From the NCBI RefSeq assembly GCF_022678625.1, contig NZ_JALBYQ010000001.1, forward strand, positions 558,001-622,000: a stretch of DNA of 64,000 bases. Direction: 5' to 3'. The notes under the pieces were generated by a model. The model was not told the origin of the DNA, searched no databases, and saw only the letters and a program-made list of their open reading frames with translations. The translations under genes and the position numbers were made by a program. Each line of letters opens with the position of its first letter. Within the stretch, counting starts at the first letter, position 1. This DNA is from Aliiroseovarius subalbicans (lineage in GTDB: Bacteria; Pseudomonadota; Alphaproteobacteria; Rhodobacterales; Rhodobacteraceae). This document shows, piece by piece, positions 34,948 through 44,473 of the stretch.

Positions 34948-36321
34948 ATGACCGATTGGGACAAAACCACCTGGCGCACGAAACCCCGGGTGCAAATGCC
35001 GGATTATACCGACGCGCAGGCGTTGAATGCGGTTGAGGCACAACTCGCCAAGTATCCTCCGCTTGTTTTCGCTGGCGAAGCCGCCCGGCTGAAGTCCGAA
35101 CTTGGCAAAGCGGCCCGCGGCGAGGCGTTCTTGCTGCAAGGCGGCGACTGTGCGGAAAGCTTTGCTGCTTTCACCGCCGACGGCATCCGCGACACGTTCA
35201 AGGTCATGCTGCAAATGGCGATGGTCCTGACCTATGGCGCCAAGGTGCCGGTGGTGAAAGTGGGTCGCATGGCCGGTCAGTTCGCCAAGCCGCGCTCGGC
35301 CAACACCGAGGTCGTGAATGGCGTTGAGCTTCCCAGCTACCGCGGGGATATCATCAATGAGCTGGAATTCACGCCCGAGGCGCGGATCCCGGACCCGAAA
35401 AAAATGTTGCAGGCCTATACCCAGGCCGCCGCGACGCTGAACCTGTTGCGGGCCTATTCGACCGGTGGTCTGGCGGACGTGCACCAGGTGCACAGCTGGA
35501 CGCTTGGTTTCACCGAAGCCGACGAGGCGCAGAAGTATCGTGAAATGGCCAACCGGCTGTCCGACACGCTCGATTTCATGAAGGCCGCTGGGATCACCGC
35601 CGACAAGCTGCACAGCCTGCAAACGGTCGATTTCTACACCTCGCATGAAAGCCTTCTGCTGGAATACGAAGAGGCGCTGACGCGCAAGGACGTGACCACC
35701 GGGCAGACCGTTGCGGGCTCGGGCCATATGATCTGGATCGGCGACCGCACCCGTCAGCCCGACGGCGCGCATGTGGAATTTGCCCGCGGCGTGTCCAACC
35801 CGATTGGGTTGAAGTGCGGCCCGACGACGACGGCGGACGACCTGAAAGTGTTGATGGCGAAGCTGAACCCGGACAACGAATCCGGTCGCCTGACCCTGAT
35901 CGCGCGCTTTGGCGCGGGCAGCGTGGGCGATCACCTGCCGCGTCTGATCAAGACGGTGCAGCAAGAAGGTGCCAACGTGGTCTGGACCTGCGACCCGATG
36001 CACGGCAACACGATCAAATCGGCCACCGGTTACAAGACCCGGCCCTTCGACAGCGTGCTGCGCGAGGTGCAGGAATTCTTCGGCGTGCACAAGGCCGAGG
36101 GCACGATCCCCGGCGGCGTGCATTTCGAGATGACCGGCGCGGACGTGACCGAATGCACCGGCGGCGTGCGCGCCGTCACCGATGAGGATCTCTCGGACCG
36201 CTACCACACCGCCTGCGACCCGCGCCTGAACGCGTCGCAATCGCTGGAGCTGGCGTTCCTGGTGGCCGAAGAGCTGTCGGCGCTGCGTGCCGGAACAGCC
36301 GCGCGGGCGAAAGCGGGCTAA
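34948..36321 (+). CDS. class II 3-deoxy-7-phosphoheptulonate synthase
   Basis: First enzyme of the shikimate pathway: condenses phosphoenolpyruvate and erythrose 4-phosphate to DAHP. The 457 residues match class II (plant/Mycobacterium-type) enzymes: [13 protein letters not shown] (metal-binding Cys), [30 protein letters not shown], and [10 protein letters not shown] near the C-terminus. The frame continues upstream but ATG at 34948 starts the conserved [12 protein letters not shown] terminator follows. aroK and aroB are encoded 10 kb away. Confidence 0.95.
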   Translation: MTDWDKTTWRTKPRVQMPDYTDAQALNAVEAQLAKYPPLVFAGEAARLKSELGKAARGEAFLLQGGDCAESFAAFTADGIRDTFKVMLQMAMVLTYGAKVPVVKVGRMAGQFAKPRSANTEVVNGVELPSYRGDIINELEFTPEARIPDPKKMLQAYTQAAATLNLLRAYSTGGLADVHQVHSWTLGFTEADEAQKYREMANRLSDTLDFMKAAGITADKLHSLQTVDFYTSHESLLLEYEEALTRKDVTTGQTVAGSGHMIWIGDRTRQPDGAHVEFARGVSNPIGLKCGPTTTADDLKVLMAKLNPDNESGRLTLIARFGAGSVGDHLPRLIKTVQQEGANVVWTCDPMHGNTIKSATGYKTRPFDSVLREVQEFFGVHKAEGTIPGGVHFEMTGADVTECTGGVRAVTDEDLSDRYHTACDPRLNASQSLELAFLVAEELSALRAGTAARAKAG

Positions 36322-36352
36322 TCCCGCCGCCCGAACCACAAACCAGATGCAA

Positions 36353-36379
36353 AAGCCCCGGCCGCAAGGACCGGGGCTT
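36353..36379. terminator. bidirectional terminator between the DAHP synthase and PAS genes
   Basis: Perfect nine-base stem AAGCCCCGG (36353-36361) with CCGGGGCTT (36371-36379), nine-base loop, followed by ATTTCG on the plus strand and preceded by TGCAAA. It lies between two convergent genes. Confidence 0.8.
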
Positions 36380-36408
36380 ATTTCGTCTGTCAGGCTGGTG
36401 TGGGCCGT

Positions 36409-37110
36409 TCAGGCCTCGTTATCCGTGACCAGACGCAGGTAGGAGGTCGACTTGGTCGACTGTGGCTGCGTCGGGGTCTCGGCCGCCTGCTGGAACCCCT
36501 TGGCCGCTTCGGCAAAGCCGGGAATGCGCTTCTCGGCGGTTTCGCGCGGGGTCAGGGGGGCTTCGTCCAGCAGGTGTTTGAATTCTGTGTCCCGCACAGT
36601 GAACCGGCGCGGGCTGCGGCCTATTTTGCCATTCGTCTGCAGCGCGCCCAGGATGCGCGTGGGCTTGCCGTCTTCACCGCGCAGCGGGGCCAAGAACAGC
36701 TGGCCGTCCATCGCGGGGCGGGTGAAGCCGGTGTCACTGCTCAGGGTCAACCGCGCGGTGGCGGGGCGGTCGAACACGGTTTCCAGCGCGCGCTGGATCG
36801 CGCGGCGGCCTTCGGGCAGGAACAATGCGGTGATCGGCATGCCGCGCACCTCCATGCCCAGAAGGTCGTTCATATGCATACCGGCCAGCCGGATGCGCGC
36901 CATACCGGGCGCGATCTTTTCCAGCACGAAGGCATATTCCAGGATGTCGGAAATGCCGCGCGGGTCGACGTCCGCGCGCGTCGGCATCACCCGCCCGTTG
37001 CGCAGGCCTTCCCAATAGGCCTCGACCTGGGCGATGGCGGGAAAGTGCTGTTCATTGCGCACGGGCGCGATCGAGATCACGTTGGAGCCCTGAAGGTATT
37101 CGATCTTCAT
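36409..37110 (-). CDS. PAS domain-containing protein
   Basis: A 233-residue protein of the PAS_5-like family common in Rhodobacteraceae and Rhodospirillales. The PAS region covers about 25-160: QVEAYWEGLRNGRVMPTRAD, GISDILEYAFVLEKI, and RIRLAGMHMNDLLGMEVRG. No kinase, cyclase or DNA-binding output domain is seen. Possibly a small sensory or scaffolding protein; no ligand can be assigned. It diverges from yicC across a 146-base gap. Confidence 0.75.
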   Translation of the reverse strand: MKIEYLQGSNVISIAPVRNEQHFPAIAQVEAYWEGLRNGRVMPTRADVDPRGISDILEYAFVLEKIAPGMARIRLAGMHMNDLLGMEVRGMPITALFLPEGRRAIQRALETVFDRPATARLTLSSDTGFTRPAMDGQLFLAPLRGEDGKPTRILGALQTNGKIGRSPRRFTVRDTEFKHLLDEAPLTPRETAEKRIPGFAEAAKGFQQAAETPTQPQSTKSTSYLRLVTDNEA

Positions 37111-37256
37111 CTTTCACTCCTTGCGGCTGCCGCCGGGGTTCCTTGTCCCTTTGGTAACCGTCTGCTAACCACTGAGATGGTATTCGTTACTGTTGTCTTA
37201 ACATGCCACATCTGCCTGCGATTGGGTGTGAAATCTAAACAAATGGTTAACCTCAC

Positions 37257-38147
37257 ATGACGAACTCGATGACCGGATTTGCTGCGCTGAAGGGCCACCA
37301 CGGCCCGCATGGCTGGACCTGGGACATCCGCGCGGTGAATGCGCGCGGGCTTGATGTGCGGCTCAGGGTGCCCGACTGGATCGAGGGGCTGGAAGGCGAT
37401 GTGCGCAAGGCGGTGACGGGGGCTGTCACGCGGGGCAATGTCTCGGTCGCGCTGCGGGTTTTGCGCGAGAGCGACGAGGGCATTGTGGCGCTGAACCCCG
37501 CGGCGTTGGCGCGCAGCCTGGCGCTGCTGGCCGAGGTCAGCCATGCCGCCGAGGCCAAGGGGCTGGCGCTGGCGCCGCCCAGTGCCGCCGACATCACCAC
37601 GATGCGCGGCGTTCTGGAAACCCGTGTGAGCGAAGACGACACCGCCCCGTTGCGCGCCGCCTTGGTCGCGCAACTGCCCGAGCTGCTGGCGTCTTTCAAC
37701 GACATGCGCGCGCGCGAAGGTGCCGCACTTGAGGCAATCCTGACCGACCAGATCGACCAGATCGAAGCGCTGACGGCCCAGGCCACGGCCGCCATCGACG
37801 GGCGCGCCGAGGCCCAGGCAGAGGGGCTGCGCACGGCGCTCATGCGGGTGATGGACAACACCGACGGCGCAGATGCCGACCGGGTGGCACAGGAACTGGC
37901 GCTGATCGCGGTAAAAACCGATATTCGCGAGGAACTCGACCGCCTGCGCGCCCATGTTGCCGCCGCGCGGGGGCTTCTGACCGGGTCTGAAGCGCGCGGG
38001 CGCAAGCTCGATTTCCTGATGCAGGAGTTCAACCGCGAGGCCAACACCCTGTGTTCCAAGGCGCAGTTTGCCGAGCTGACGGGGATCGGCCTTGACCTCA
38101 AGGCGGTGATCGACCAGATGCGCGAACAAGTTCAAAACGTGGAGTAG
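37257..38147 (+). CDS. yicC: YicC family protein (endoribonuclease YicC)
   Basis: A 296-residue YicC/YloC protein; E. coli YicC is a small-RNA-degrading endoribonuclease. The N-terminus MTNSMTGFAALKG and WDIRAVNARGLDVRLRVPDW are characteristic, as is the C-terminal KLDFLMQEFNREANTLCSKA. It lies seven bases ahead of gmk, a conserved pairing. Confidence 0.92.
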   Translation: MTNSMTGFAALKGHHGPHGWTWDIRAVNARGLDVRLRVPDWIEGLEGDVRKAVTGAVTRGNVSVALRVLRESDEGIVALNPAALARSLALLAEVSHAAEAKGLALAPPSAADITTMRGVLETRVSEDDTAPLRAALVAQLPELLASFNDMRAREGAALEAILTDQIDQIEALTAQATAAIDGRAEAQAEGLRTALMRVMDNTDGADADRVAQELALIAVKTDIREELDRLRAHVAAARGLLTGSEARGRKLDFLMQEFNREANTLCSKAQFAELTGIGLDLKAVIDQMREQVQNVE

Positions 38148-38153
38148 ACTGAC

Positions 38154-38810
38154 ATGGACAACCAGCTGGGATCGCGTCGCGGGCTTCTGATCATTCTGTC
38201 CTCGCCCTCGGGCGCGGGGAAATCCACTCTGGCCAAGCGGCTGATGGAATGGGATCCGACGCTGAGCTTCAGCGTCTCCGCCACCACCCGCGCGCCGCGC
38301 AAAGGTGAGGTGGACGGCAAGGATTACCATTTCGTATCCGAACCCCGGTTCAAGGAAATGGTGACCGAAGGCGAGATGCTGGAACATGCCCACGTGTTCG
38401 GCAATTTCTATGGCTCGCCCGCCGGCCCCGTGCGCCAGTCGATCGAGGCCGGGCATGACGTTCTGTTCGATGTGGATTGGCAGGGCGAGGTGCAGATCCG
38501 CAATTCCGCCATGGCGTCGCATTCGCTGTCGATCTTCATCCTGCCGCCGTCGATCACCGAGCTGCGCCGCCGCCTGACCTCGCGCGGGCAAGATGCGCCG
38601 GAGGTCATCCAGCGGCGCATGCAGAAAAGCTGGGACGAGATCAGCCATTGGGGCAGCTACGATTATGTGCTGGTCAATGACGACCTGGACAAGACCGCCG
38701 AACGGCTGATCACCATTGTCGAGGCCACCCGCCAGCGACGCAACCAACAGCCCGGGCTTCTGGCCCATGTGCGCAAGCTTCAGGCCGAGTTTGAGGAGGG
38801 ATCGCAATGA
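38154..38810 (+). CDS. gmk: guanylate kinase
   Basis: Phosphorylates GMP to GDP with ATP. The 218 residues contain the P-loop [10 protein letters not shown] near 17-26, the GMP-binding stretch [19 protein letters not shown], and [11 protein letters not shown]. The gene is in the yicC-gmk unit and overlaps the gamma carbonic anhydrase gene by four bases. Confidence 0.96.
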   Translation: MDNQLGSRRGLLIILSSPSGAGKSTLAKRLMEWDPTLSFSVSATTRAPRKGEVDGKDYHFVSEPRFKEMVTEGEMLEHAHVFGNFYGSPAGPVRQSIEAGHDVLFDVDWQGEVQIRNSAMASHSLSIFILPPSITELRRRLTSRGQDAPEVIQRRMQKSWDEISHWGSYDYVLVNDDLDKTAERLITIVEATRQRRNQQPGLLAHVRKLQAEFEEGSQ

Positions 38811-39328
38811 TCTATGAACTGGACGGCATCGCGCCCGAGGTGGATACGACCGCCTGGATCGCCCCGGATGCCAACGTGATCGGGCGCGTGGTGATGGGGG
38901 CGAAAGCCTCGGTCTGGTTCGGTTGCACCATTCGTGGGGATAACGAACAGATCACCATTGGTGCGGGCACGAATGTGCAGGAGAACTGCGTGTTCCACAC
39001 CGATCTTGGGTTTCCCCTGACGCTCGGGGACAACGTGACCGTCGGTCACAAGGCAATGCTGCATGGCTGCACGGTCGGCGACGGCAGCCTGATCGGGATG
39101 GGCGCCACGGTTCTGAACGGCGCCAAGATCGGAAAGAACTGCCTGATTGGGGCAGGGGCGCTGGTGACCGAGGGCAAGGAGATCCCCGATGGGTCGCTTG
39201 TGATGGGCGCGCCGGGCAAGGTTGTGCGTCAGCTCGATGACAAGGCTGTGCAAGGTCTGCAGTGGAGCGCGAAACACTATCAGGACAATGCCGCGCGCTT
39301 CGCCTCCGGGCTGAAATCCCTCGGTTGA
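38807..39328 (+). CDS. gamma carbonic anhydrase family protein
   Basis: A left-handed beta-helix protein of 173 residues with hexapeptide repeats through about residues 15-130. Metal-ligand histidines are plausible in the [13 protein letters not shown] segment and in FHTDLG. Relatives are trimeric zinc or iron carbonic anhydrases or PaaY-like thioesterases; catalytic status is not proven here. Coupled to gmk by an ATGA overlap. Confidence 0.88.
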   Translation: MIYELDGIAPEVDTTAWIAPDANVIGRVVMGAKASVWFGCTIRGDNEQITIGAGTNVQENCVFHTDLGFPLTLGDNVTVGHKAMLHGCTVGDGSLIGMGATVLNGAKIGKNCLIGAGALVTEGKEIPDGSLVMGAPGKVVRQLDDKAVQGLQWSAKHYQDNAARFASGLKSLG

Positions 39329-39368
39329 CCCGGTTTCCTGCAGGGAAACGGACCAAAAGGATGCTATC

Positions 39369-40541
39369 ATGACAGACGACATCACCCGCCGCCCAGCCTT
39401 CCCGCAGGGCTCCTCGCGCCCGGTGGCCACACCGATTTCTCCCTCGGTCGTGTTTTCATCTGAAAGCCCCGACGCGCTGGATGCACAATATGACGGTACC
39501 AGCCCCGGCTATACCTATGCCCGCGAAGGCCACCCGAATGCGGACGTGCTGGCGCAGAAGATCGACGCGTTGGAGGGCGTGCCCGGCGGCATCGTGACCG
39601 GCTCGGGCATGTCTGCGGTGACCGCCGCCATGCTGGGCCTTCTCAAGGCTGGCGATCATGTGGTCGGGGGGGATCAGCTCTATGGTCGCTCGATGCGGTT
39701 GATGAACCAGGATCTTCCGCGGTTTGGCATCACCACAACCCTGGCCGATCCGACCGACGCCGCTGCGATTAAGGCCGCGCTGCGCCCTGAGACTCGCATG
39801 ATCCTGGTCGAACTTGTCTCGAATCCGACGCTCAGGATCGCCGATATCGAGGGCATCGCGGCCCTTGCTCAGGATCGTGGCATTCTGCTGGCCGTCGACA
39901 ACACTTTCACCACGCCGCGCGCCTTCAAACCCTTTGATCATGGCGCCGATATCGTGATCCATTCGGTCACGAAACTGCTGGCAGGCCATGCAGATGTGAC
40001 CTTGGGATACGTGGTGGCGCGCGACCCGGCGCTGCAACAGGCGATCACCGATTGTGCGGTGACGATGGGCTTCACCGCCAGCCCGTTTGACTGCTGGCTG
40101 GCCGAACGCGGGATGATGAGCTTCAATCTGCGCTATGATCGAGCCGAGGAAAACGCCGTGGCGCTGGCCGACCATATCGCGACCCTGCCGGGGGTGGTGC
40201 GGGTGCTCTACCCGACCCGCCCGGACCACCCGGACCACAACCGGGCGGCGCAGGTGCTGGGCGCGCGCGGCGCGAACATGGTCAGTTTCGAACTGGACGG
40301 CGGGCGGGCCGCCGCAAACGCCTTCGTGCGCGCGGTGCCGGACCTGGCCTTTGCGCCGACGCTGGGGGATATTGCCACGACGATCAGCCACCCGGCCACC
40401 TCGTCCCACCGCGCCCTCAGTCCCGAGAACCGGGCTGAGCTGGGGATGTCCGAGGGGTTTTTCCGGGTTTCGGTCGGATGCGAGGACATCGAGACCCTGA
40501 GGGCCGAGTTCGCACGGGGCATTGCCGCCGCGCGCGCATGA
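39369..40541 (+). CDS. PLP-dependent trans-sulfuration enzyme (cystathionine gamma-synthase/lyase family)
   Basis: A 390-residue Cys/Met-metabolism enzyme. The cofactor lysine lies in HSVTKLLAGHADVTLG, near residue 202; YTYAREGHPNADVLAQKI and GSGMSAVTAAMLGLL are typical of the fold. Family members make or break C-S bonds in cystathionine, homocysteine or methionine metabolism; the exact activity cannot be chosen from sequence. It stands alone, with a terminator after it. Confidence 0.88.
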   Translation: MTDDITRRPAFPQGSSRPVATPISPSVVFSSESPDALDAQYDGTSPGYTYAREGHPNADVLAQKIDALEGVPGGIVTGSGMSAVTAAMLGLLKAGDHVVGGDQLYGRSMRLMNQDLPRFGITTTLADPTDAAAIKAALRPETRMILVELVSNPTLRIADIEGIAALAQDRGILLAVDNTFTTPRAFKPFDHGADIVIHSVTKLLAGHADVTLGYVVARDPALQQAITDCAVTMGFTASPFDCWLAERGMMSFNLRYDRAEENAVALADHIATLPGVVRVLYPTRPDHPDHNRAAQVLGARGANMVSFELDGGRAAANAFVRAVPDLAFAPTLGDIATTISHPATSSHRALSPENRAELGMSEGFFRVSVGCEDIETLRAEFARGIAAARA

Positions 40542-40544
40542 AAA

Positions 40545-40568
40545 AGGGCCACCCGAACGGGCGGCCCT
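40545..40568. terminator. bidirectional terminator
   Basis: Stem AGGGCC (40545-40550) with GGCCCT (40563-40568), extended inward by CCC/GGG across an A-C mismatch. It is flanked by AAAA on the left and lies between convergent genes. Confidence 0.7.
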
Positions 40569-40588
40569 GTCATGTCTTTTGACCGGAA

Positions 40589-41140
40589 TTACTCGGCTGC
40601 GATGGCTGCGTTGTTTTCCTTCAGCCAGGCCAGAACCGTCTCGGGCGAGCTTTCGCCATAGGGGTCGTGGTCGCAATTGTCGACACGGCCGGGCTCTTCG
40701 AACCAAGCTTCGACCACACCGTCGTTGATGACGGCGGCATACCGCCAGGAGCGGACGCCAAAGCCTTCCGGATCTTTCTGGACAAGCATACCCATGTGAC
40801 GGGTGAAGATGCCGGAGCCGTCCGGGATCACCTTTACGTTGTTAAGGTCCTGGCTGGCGGCCCACTTGTTCATCACATAGCTGTCGTTCACCGACATGCA
40901 GTAGATTTCGTCAATGCCCTGGGCGGCGAAATCAGCCGCGCCGTTTTCATAGCCGGGCAGCTGGTAGGTCGAGCAGGTGGGAGTGAAAGCGCCGGGCAGC
41001 GAGAACAGCACGACGCGTTTGCCGGCGAAGTAATCCGCCGTGGTCATGTCCTGCCAACGGAACGGGTTGTCACCGCCAATGCTTTCGTCGCGAACGCGCG
41101 TTTTGAAGATCACGTCGGGAATGCGGATGCCTGCGTGCAT
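40589..41140 (-). CDS. peroxiredoxin (Prx5-type, AhpC/TSA family)
   Basis: Thiol peroxidase of 183 residues reducing peroxides. The peroxidatic site is LPGAFTPTCSTYQLPGYE near residue 50; a second cysteine in RVDNCDHDPYGESS could be the partner. Length and the long loop resemble the Prx5/glutaredoxin-dependent branch. ATG at 41140 is chosen since AAGGA lies about eight bases upstream and MHAGIRIPDVIFKTRV is the family-typical start. Confidence 0.92.
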   Translation of the reverse strand: MHAGIRIPDVIFKTRVRDESIGGDNPFRWQDMTTADYFAGKRVVLFSLPGAFTPTCSTYQLPGYENGAADFAAQGIDEIYCMSVNDSYVMNKWAASQDLNNVKVIPDGSGIFTRHMGMLVQKDPEGFGVRSWRYAAVINDGVVEAWFEEPGRVDNCDHDPYGESSPETVLAWLKENNAAIAAE

Positions 41141-41329
41141 GGTGTCGATCCTTTGTAAATTTTTTTTCGAGTCCGTACGCGGAATTGCGGCGAGCTCGGC
41201 GCGTCCCTTAGGACAGTTCCAGCTTCTGGTCCATGCGATATTGTGATGCATATCGCCTTTGCGCGGAATGCAGGTTACAAAAGGGTCAACATGGCTTATG
41301 TGACGCCAAGTCAATCATCCGAGGCCCAA

Positions 41330-42280
41330 ATGCGTGATCTGAAACTTCCCGACCAGCGCCACCCGGAAAAAGCGCACCGGCAGGACAATGCCCAGCCGAA
41401 GAAACCCAGTTGGATCAGGGTGAAAGCGCCCGGCGGCAAGGGCTATGCGGAAACGCACAAGATCATGCGCGAACACAACCTGGTCACGGTCTGTGAAGAG
41501 GCGGGCTGCCCCAATGCCGGCGAATGTTGGAGCCAGGGCCACGCGACGATGATGATCATGGGTGAGATCTGCACCCGAGGCTGCACGTTTTGCAACGTCG
41601 CCACCGGCAAGCCCAACGCGCTGGACACGTTTGAGCCGGGGCGGGTCGCCGACGCGGTGGCCAAGCTGGGGCTGAACCACGTTGTGATCACATCCGTCGA
41701 CCGCGATGATGTGGCCGATGGCGGGGCGGAACACTTCGCCCAAACGATCCGCGCCGTGCGCCACCGCGCGCCGGACACGACGATTGAAATTCTGACCCCG
41801 GACTTCCTGAAGTCCACGCCAGAAGCGCTTGAAATTGTTGTGGAAGCACGGCCCGACGTGTTCAACCACAATCTGGAAACCGTGCCGGGTCTTTACCCCA
41901 CGGTGCGCCCCGGTGCGCGCTATTTCCATTCGCTGCGCTTGCTTCAGCGGGTCAAGGAGCTGGACCCGACGATGTTCACCAAGTCGGGTATCATGGTCGG
42001 GTTGGGTGAAGACGGGCAATCCGTGCGCCAAGTGATGGATGACATGCGCGCGGCGGATGTGGATTTCCTGACCATCGGGCAGTATTTGCAGCCGACGCCG
42101 AAGCACCACGCGGTAGACCGCTTCGTGACGCCGGACGAATTCAAGGATTACGAAAAGGCCGCGTATGGCAAGGGGTTCCTGATGGTCTCGGCCACGCCGC
42201 TGACGCGGTCCTCTTACCATGCCGGTGACGATTTCGCTCGTCTCAGGGCGGCCCGAATGCAAAAGCTCGGAATGGCCTAG
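41330..42280 (+). CDS. lipA: lipoyl synthase
   Basis: Radical SAM enzyme that inserts two sulfurs into octanoyl groups on lipoate-dependent enzymes. The 316 residues have the auxiliary cluster motif [12 protein letters not shown] and the radical SAM motif [10 protein letters not shown], and the late segment [20 protein letters not shown]. Start set at ATG 41330 ([16 protein letters not shown] follows; GAGG five to six bases upstream). An alternative ATG at 41291 would add 13 residues. Confidence 0.95.
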   Translation: MRDLKLPDQRHPEKAHRQDNAQPKKPSWIRVKAPGGKGYAETHKIMREHNLVTVCEEAGCPNAGECWSQGHATMMIMGEICTRGCTFCNVATGKPNALDTFEPGRVADAVAKLGLNHVVITSVDRDDVADGGAEHFAQTIRAVRHRAPDTTIEILTPDFLKSTPEALEIVVEARPDVFNHNLETVPGLYPTVRPGARYFHSLRLLQRVKELDPTMFTKSGIMVGLGEDGQSVRQVMDDMRAADVDFLTIGQYLQPTPKHHAVDRFVTPDEFKDYEKAAYGKGFLMVSATPLTRSSYHAGDDFARLRAARMQKLGMA

Positions 42281-42314
42281 AAACGTTTTAGGTCAACGCC
42301 TTATGGCGTGATCT

Positions 42315-42482
42315 TCATGGACGTATACGCTGCACGGTGGCCCATTCGGGCCAGCCGATGAAACGTTCGATGCCCAGCAGAAGCAAGCACAGCCCCAACA
42401 CCACGAAGAAGCGTTTGACCCGCTTTTCCGAGGGCGGATTGCGCGCCCATCGGGACATGCGCAGGAACCATCTGGGGTTCAT
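42315..42482 (-). CDS. small single-pass membrane protein
   Basis: Unrecognised 55-residue protein. A basic N-terminal part ([20 protein letters not shown]) precedes one hydrophobic helix (about 27-42: [17 protein letters not shown]), so it is probably an N-in inner-membrane peptide. The start overlaps the hpt stop by four bases (ATGA), which supports real translation. Confidence 0.65.
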   Translation of the reverse strand: MNPRWFLRMSRWARNPPSEKRVKRFFVVLGLCLLLLGIERFIGWPEWATVQRIRP

Positions 42483-43024
42483 TCTTCTTCCAGAAACCGA
42501 ACCTTGCCGATGAAGGGCAGGTTGCGGTTGCGTTGGGCGAAATCGATGCCATAGCCGACGACGAATTCGTCGGGGATTTCGAACCCGGTCCAATCCGCGC
42601 GCACATCGACCTCGCGCCGGGATGGTTTGTCCAAAAGCGCGATGGTTTTCATCCGCGCCGGTCCCTTGGCCTTGATCAGCCCGATCACGTGTTTCAACGT
42701 GTATCCGGTGTCGACGATATCTTCGACCAACAGCACGTCGCGGTCATGTATTTCGCCGCGCAAGTCCTTGAGAATGCGCACTTCCCGACTGGATTCGGTC
42801 GAATTGCCATAGGAAGACGCCTCGATGAAGTCGACCTCGACCGGCAGATCAAGTTCGCGCACCAGATCGGCGATGAACACGAAAGACCCGCGCAGAAGGC
42901 CGACGACGACAAGCTTGTCGGTATCACGGAATTCGTCGTGAATCTCGTGGCACAACTCTTCGATCCGCGCCGCGATCGACTTGGCCGAGATCAGTTGGTC
43001 AATGACATATGGCCGCGTTGGCAT
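42479..43024 (-). CDS. hpt: hypoxanthine phosphoribosyltransferase
   Basis: Purine salvage enzyme converting hypoxanthine or guanine with PRPP to the nucleotide. The 181 residues contain the PRPP motif [17 protein letters not shown], the [17 protein letters not shown] loop and [12 protein letters not shown]. Last residues FLEEE overlap the start of a small membrane protein gene. Confidence 0.95.
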   Translation of the reverse strand: MPTRPYVIDQLISAKSIAARIEELCHEIHDEFRDTDKLVVVGLLRGSFVFIADLVRELDLPVEVDFIEASSYGNSTESSREVRILKDLRGEIHDRDVLLVEDIVDTGYTLKHVIGLIKAKGPARMKTIALLDKPSRREVDVRADWTGFEIPDEFVVGYGIDFAQRNRNLPFIGKVRFLEEE

Positions 43025-43097
43025 GGCTCCCCCCTTGATTTTCCGCCCATATCCTTACACATGTCGGCGCAAGGAACGACCGGAAAGTGAACCAAAA

Positions 43098-43541
43098 ATG
43101 CCGACCCACGGGGAAAAACGGGTTTTGCCGTACAGCAGGGCGCAGGTCTATGATCTGGTGGCTGATGTGACGCGTTACCCTGAGTTCCTGCCGTGGACCT
43201 CGGCGGCGCGTGTGCGGTCGCGGGTTCCCCAACCGGACGGGACCGAGCTTGTCGAGGCCGACCTCGTGATTTCCTTCAAGGTGTTTCGCGAACGCTTCGG
43301 CAGCCGTGTGGTTCTGACGCCGCAAAGCCGGATCGAGATGGAATACCTGGACGGCCCGTTCAAGCATATGAAATCACACTGGAAGTTCGCGGATCATCCG
43401 GATGGCTGTGCGGTCGAGTTCTTCGTGGATTTCGAGTTCAAGAACGCGATCCTGCAAAAGCTGATCGGCGTGGTTTTCAACGAAGCGATGCACCGCGTCG
43501 TGAAGGCGTTCGAGGACCGGGCACGCGCGCTTTACGGCTAG
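43098..43541 (+). CDS. Coq10/RatA-type START domain protein
   Basis: A 147-residue polyketide cyclase/START-like protein with YSRAQVYDLVADVTRYPEFL at the N-terminus and GPFKHMKSHWKF in the middle. Relatives are Coq10 (ubiquinone-binding, needed for respiration) and RatA (reported as a ribosome-association toxin); the alphaproteobacterial form is closer to Coq10. Start at ATG 43098 gives the usual length. Convergent with xerD, four bases overlapping. Confidence 0.88.
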   Translation: MPTHGEKRVLPYSRAQVYDLVADVTRYPEFLPWTSAARVRSRVPQPDGTELVEADLVISFKVFRERFGSRVVLTPQSRIEMEYLDGPFKHMKSHWKFADHPDGCAVEFFVDFEFKNAILQKLIGVVFNEAMHRVVKAFEDRARALYG

Positions 43542-44473
43542 GCGTCGTCTTTGTCAGCCAGCGGATGGTGGCTGAGCACAAGGTCTTTTAGCCGTTCGTC
43601 CAGCACATGGGTATAGATCTCGGTGGTCGAGATGTCGGCATGGCCCAGCAGGGTCTGGATCGCCCGCAGATCGGCGCCATTGGCCAGAAGATGCGTCGCA
43701 AATGCGTGGCGCAGGCGGTGCGGGGTGACGGTGGAGGGCGACACACCGGCGGTGACCGCGATCTCCTTGATCAGCGTATAAAACCGATGCCGCGTGAGGT
43801 GCCCGGCGCCCGAGCGGCTGGGAAACAGGAACCGCGAGGGGGCATGACCCTCGGCCTTGGCCACGTCCTGCGCATCGTCCCGATAGCCCAGCCAGGTGGC
43901 CAGCGCTGCGCGCGCGGGCGGCGACAGCGGGACCATTCGCTCCTTTCCGCCTTTGCCGGTGACAAGCAACATGCGCGGATCGCCCCGTGCGGCGCTCGCG
44001 GGCAGCGACACAAGCTCGCTCACCCGCATCCCGGTGGCGTAAAGCAGCTCCATCAAACAAGTGTTGCGCAGCCGGTCGTCGGGGGTGCGCCCGTGACTTC
44101 GCGCGGCGGTCAACAGCGCGTCGACCTGCGCCTCTGACAGGGTCTTGGGCAGGGATTTTACCCGCCCGGGGCCCTTGATCTTCAACGACGGATTGTCCGC
44201 GCGCCAGCCTTCTTCATAGGCGAAGCGAAACAGTTGTTTCACCGCCGAGAGGCGCCGTGCGCGGGTGGATTGCGCCAGTCCCAGCGCCTCACAGGCAACC
44301 AGAAAGGCCTCGATCTCGGCGCGGCTGACCCGGTCGAAATCCTGATCCCCAAGGTGTTCGGCAAAGGCCTTCAGATCGCGGCCATAGGCCAGAAGCGTGT
44401 TTTCCGAAGCATCCAGCTCGGCGGCTTGCGCCTCAAGAAAGGTGGAGATCCACCGCGCGTGATCGGGCGTCAT
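43538..44473 (-). CDS. xerD: site-specific tyrosine recombinase XerD
   Basis: Tyrosine recombinase that with XerC resolves chromosome dimers at dif. The 311 residues hold the SAM-like N-terminal domain (about 5-90) and catalytic domain with ATGMRVSELVSL (Arg), VTGKGGKERMVPL (Lys), PHRLRHAFATHLL (His-x-x-Arg), LGHADISTTEIYTHV (His and Tyr). The Rhodobacteraceae context (diverging from aroK-aroB) is that of xerD rather than a mobile-element integrase. Overlaps the 514-residue gene upstream by four bases. Confidence 0.92.
   Translation of the reverse strand: MTPDHARWISTFLEAQAAELDASENTLLAYGRDLKAFAEHLGDQDFDRVSRAEIEAFLVACEALGLAQSTRARRLSAVKQLFRFAYEEGWRADNPSLKIKGPGRVKSLPKTLSEAQVDALLTAARSHGRTPDDRLRNTCLMELLYATGMRVSELVSLPASAARGDPRMLLVTGKGGKERMVPLSPPARAALATWLGYRDDAQDVAKAEGHAPSRFLFPSRSGAGHLTRHRFYTLIKEIAVTAGVSPSTVTPHRLRHAFATHLLANGADLRAIQTLLGHADISTTEIYTHVLDERLKDLVLSHHPLADKDDA

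Noticed and set aside
37140-37256. CtrA-like half-sites in the gap between the PAS gene and yicC
   Set aside because: Several TAACC/TTAAC motifs are present but none has the exact TTAA-N7-TTAA layout, so no regulator can be assigned.
43538-44473. Phage or transposon integrase
   Set aside because: Length, catalytic residues and the conserved position opposite aroK-aroB fit chromosomal XerD; no phage genes or att-like repeats are nearby.
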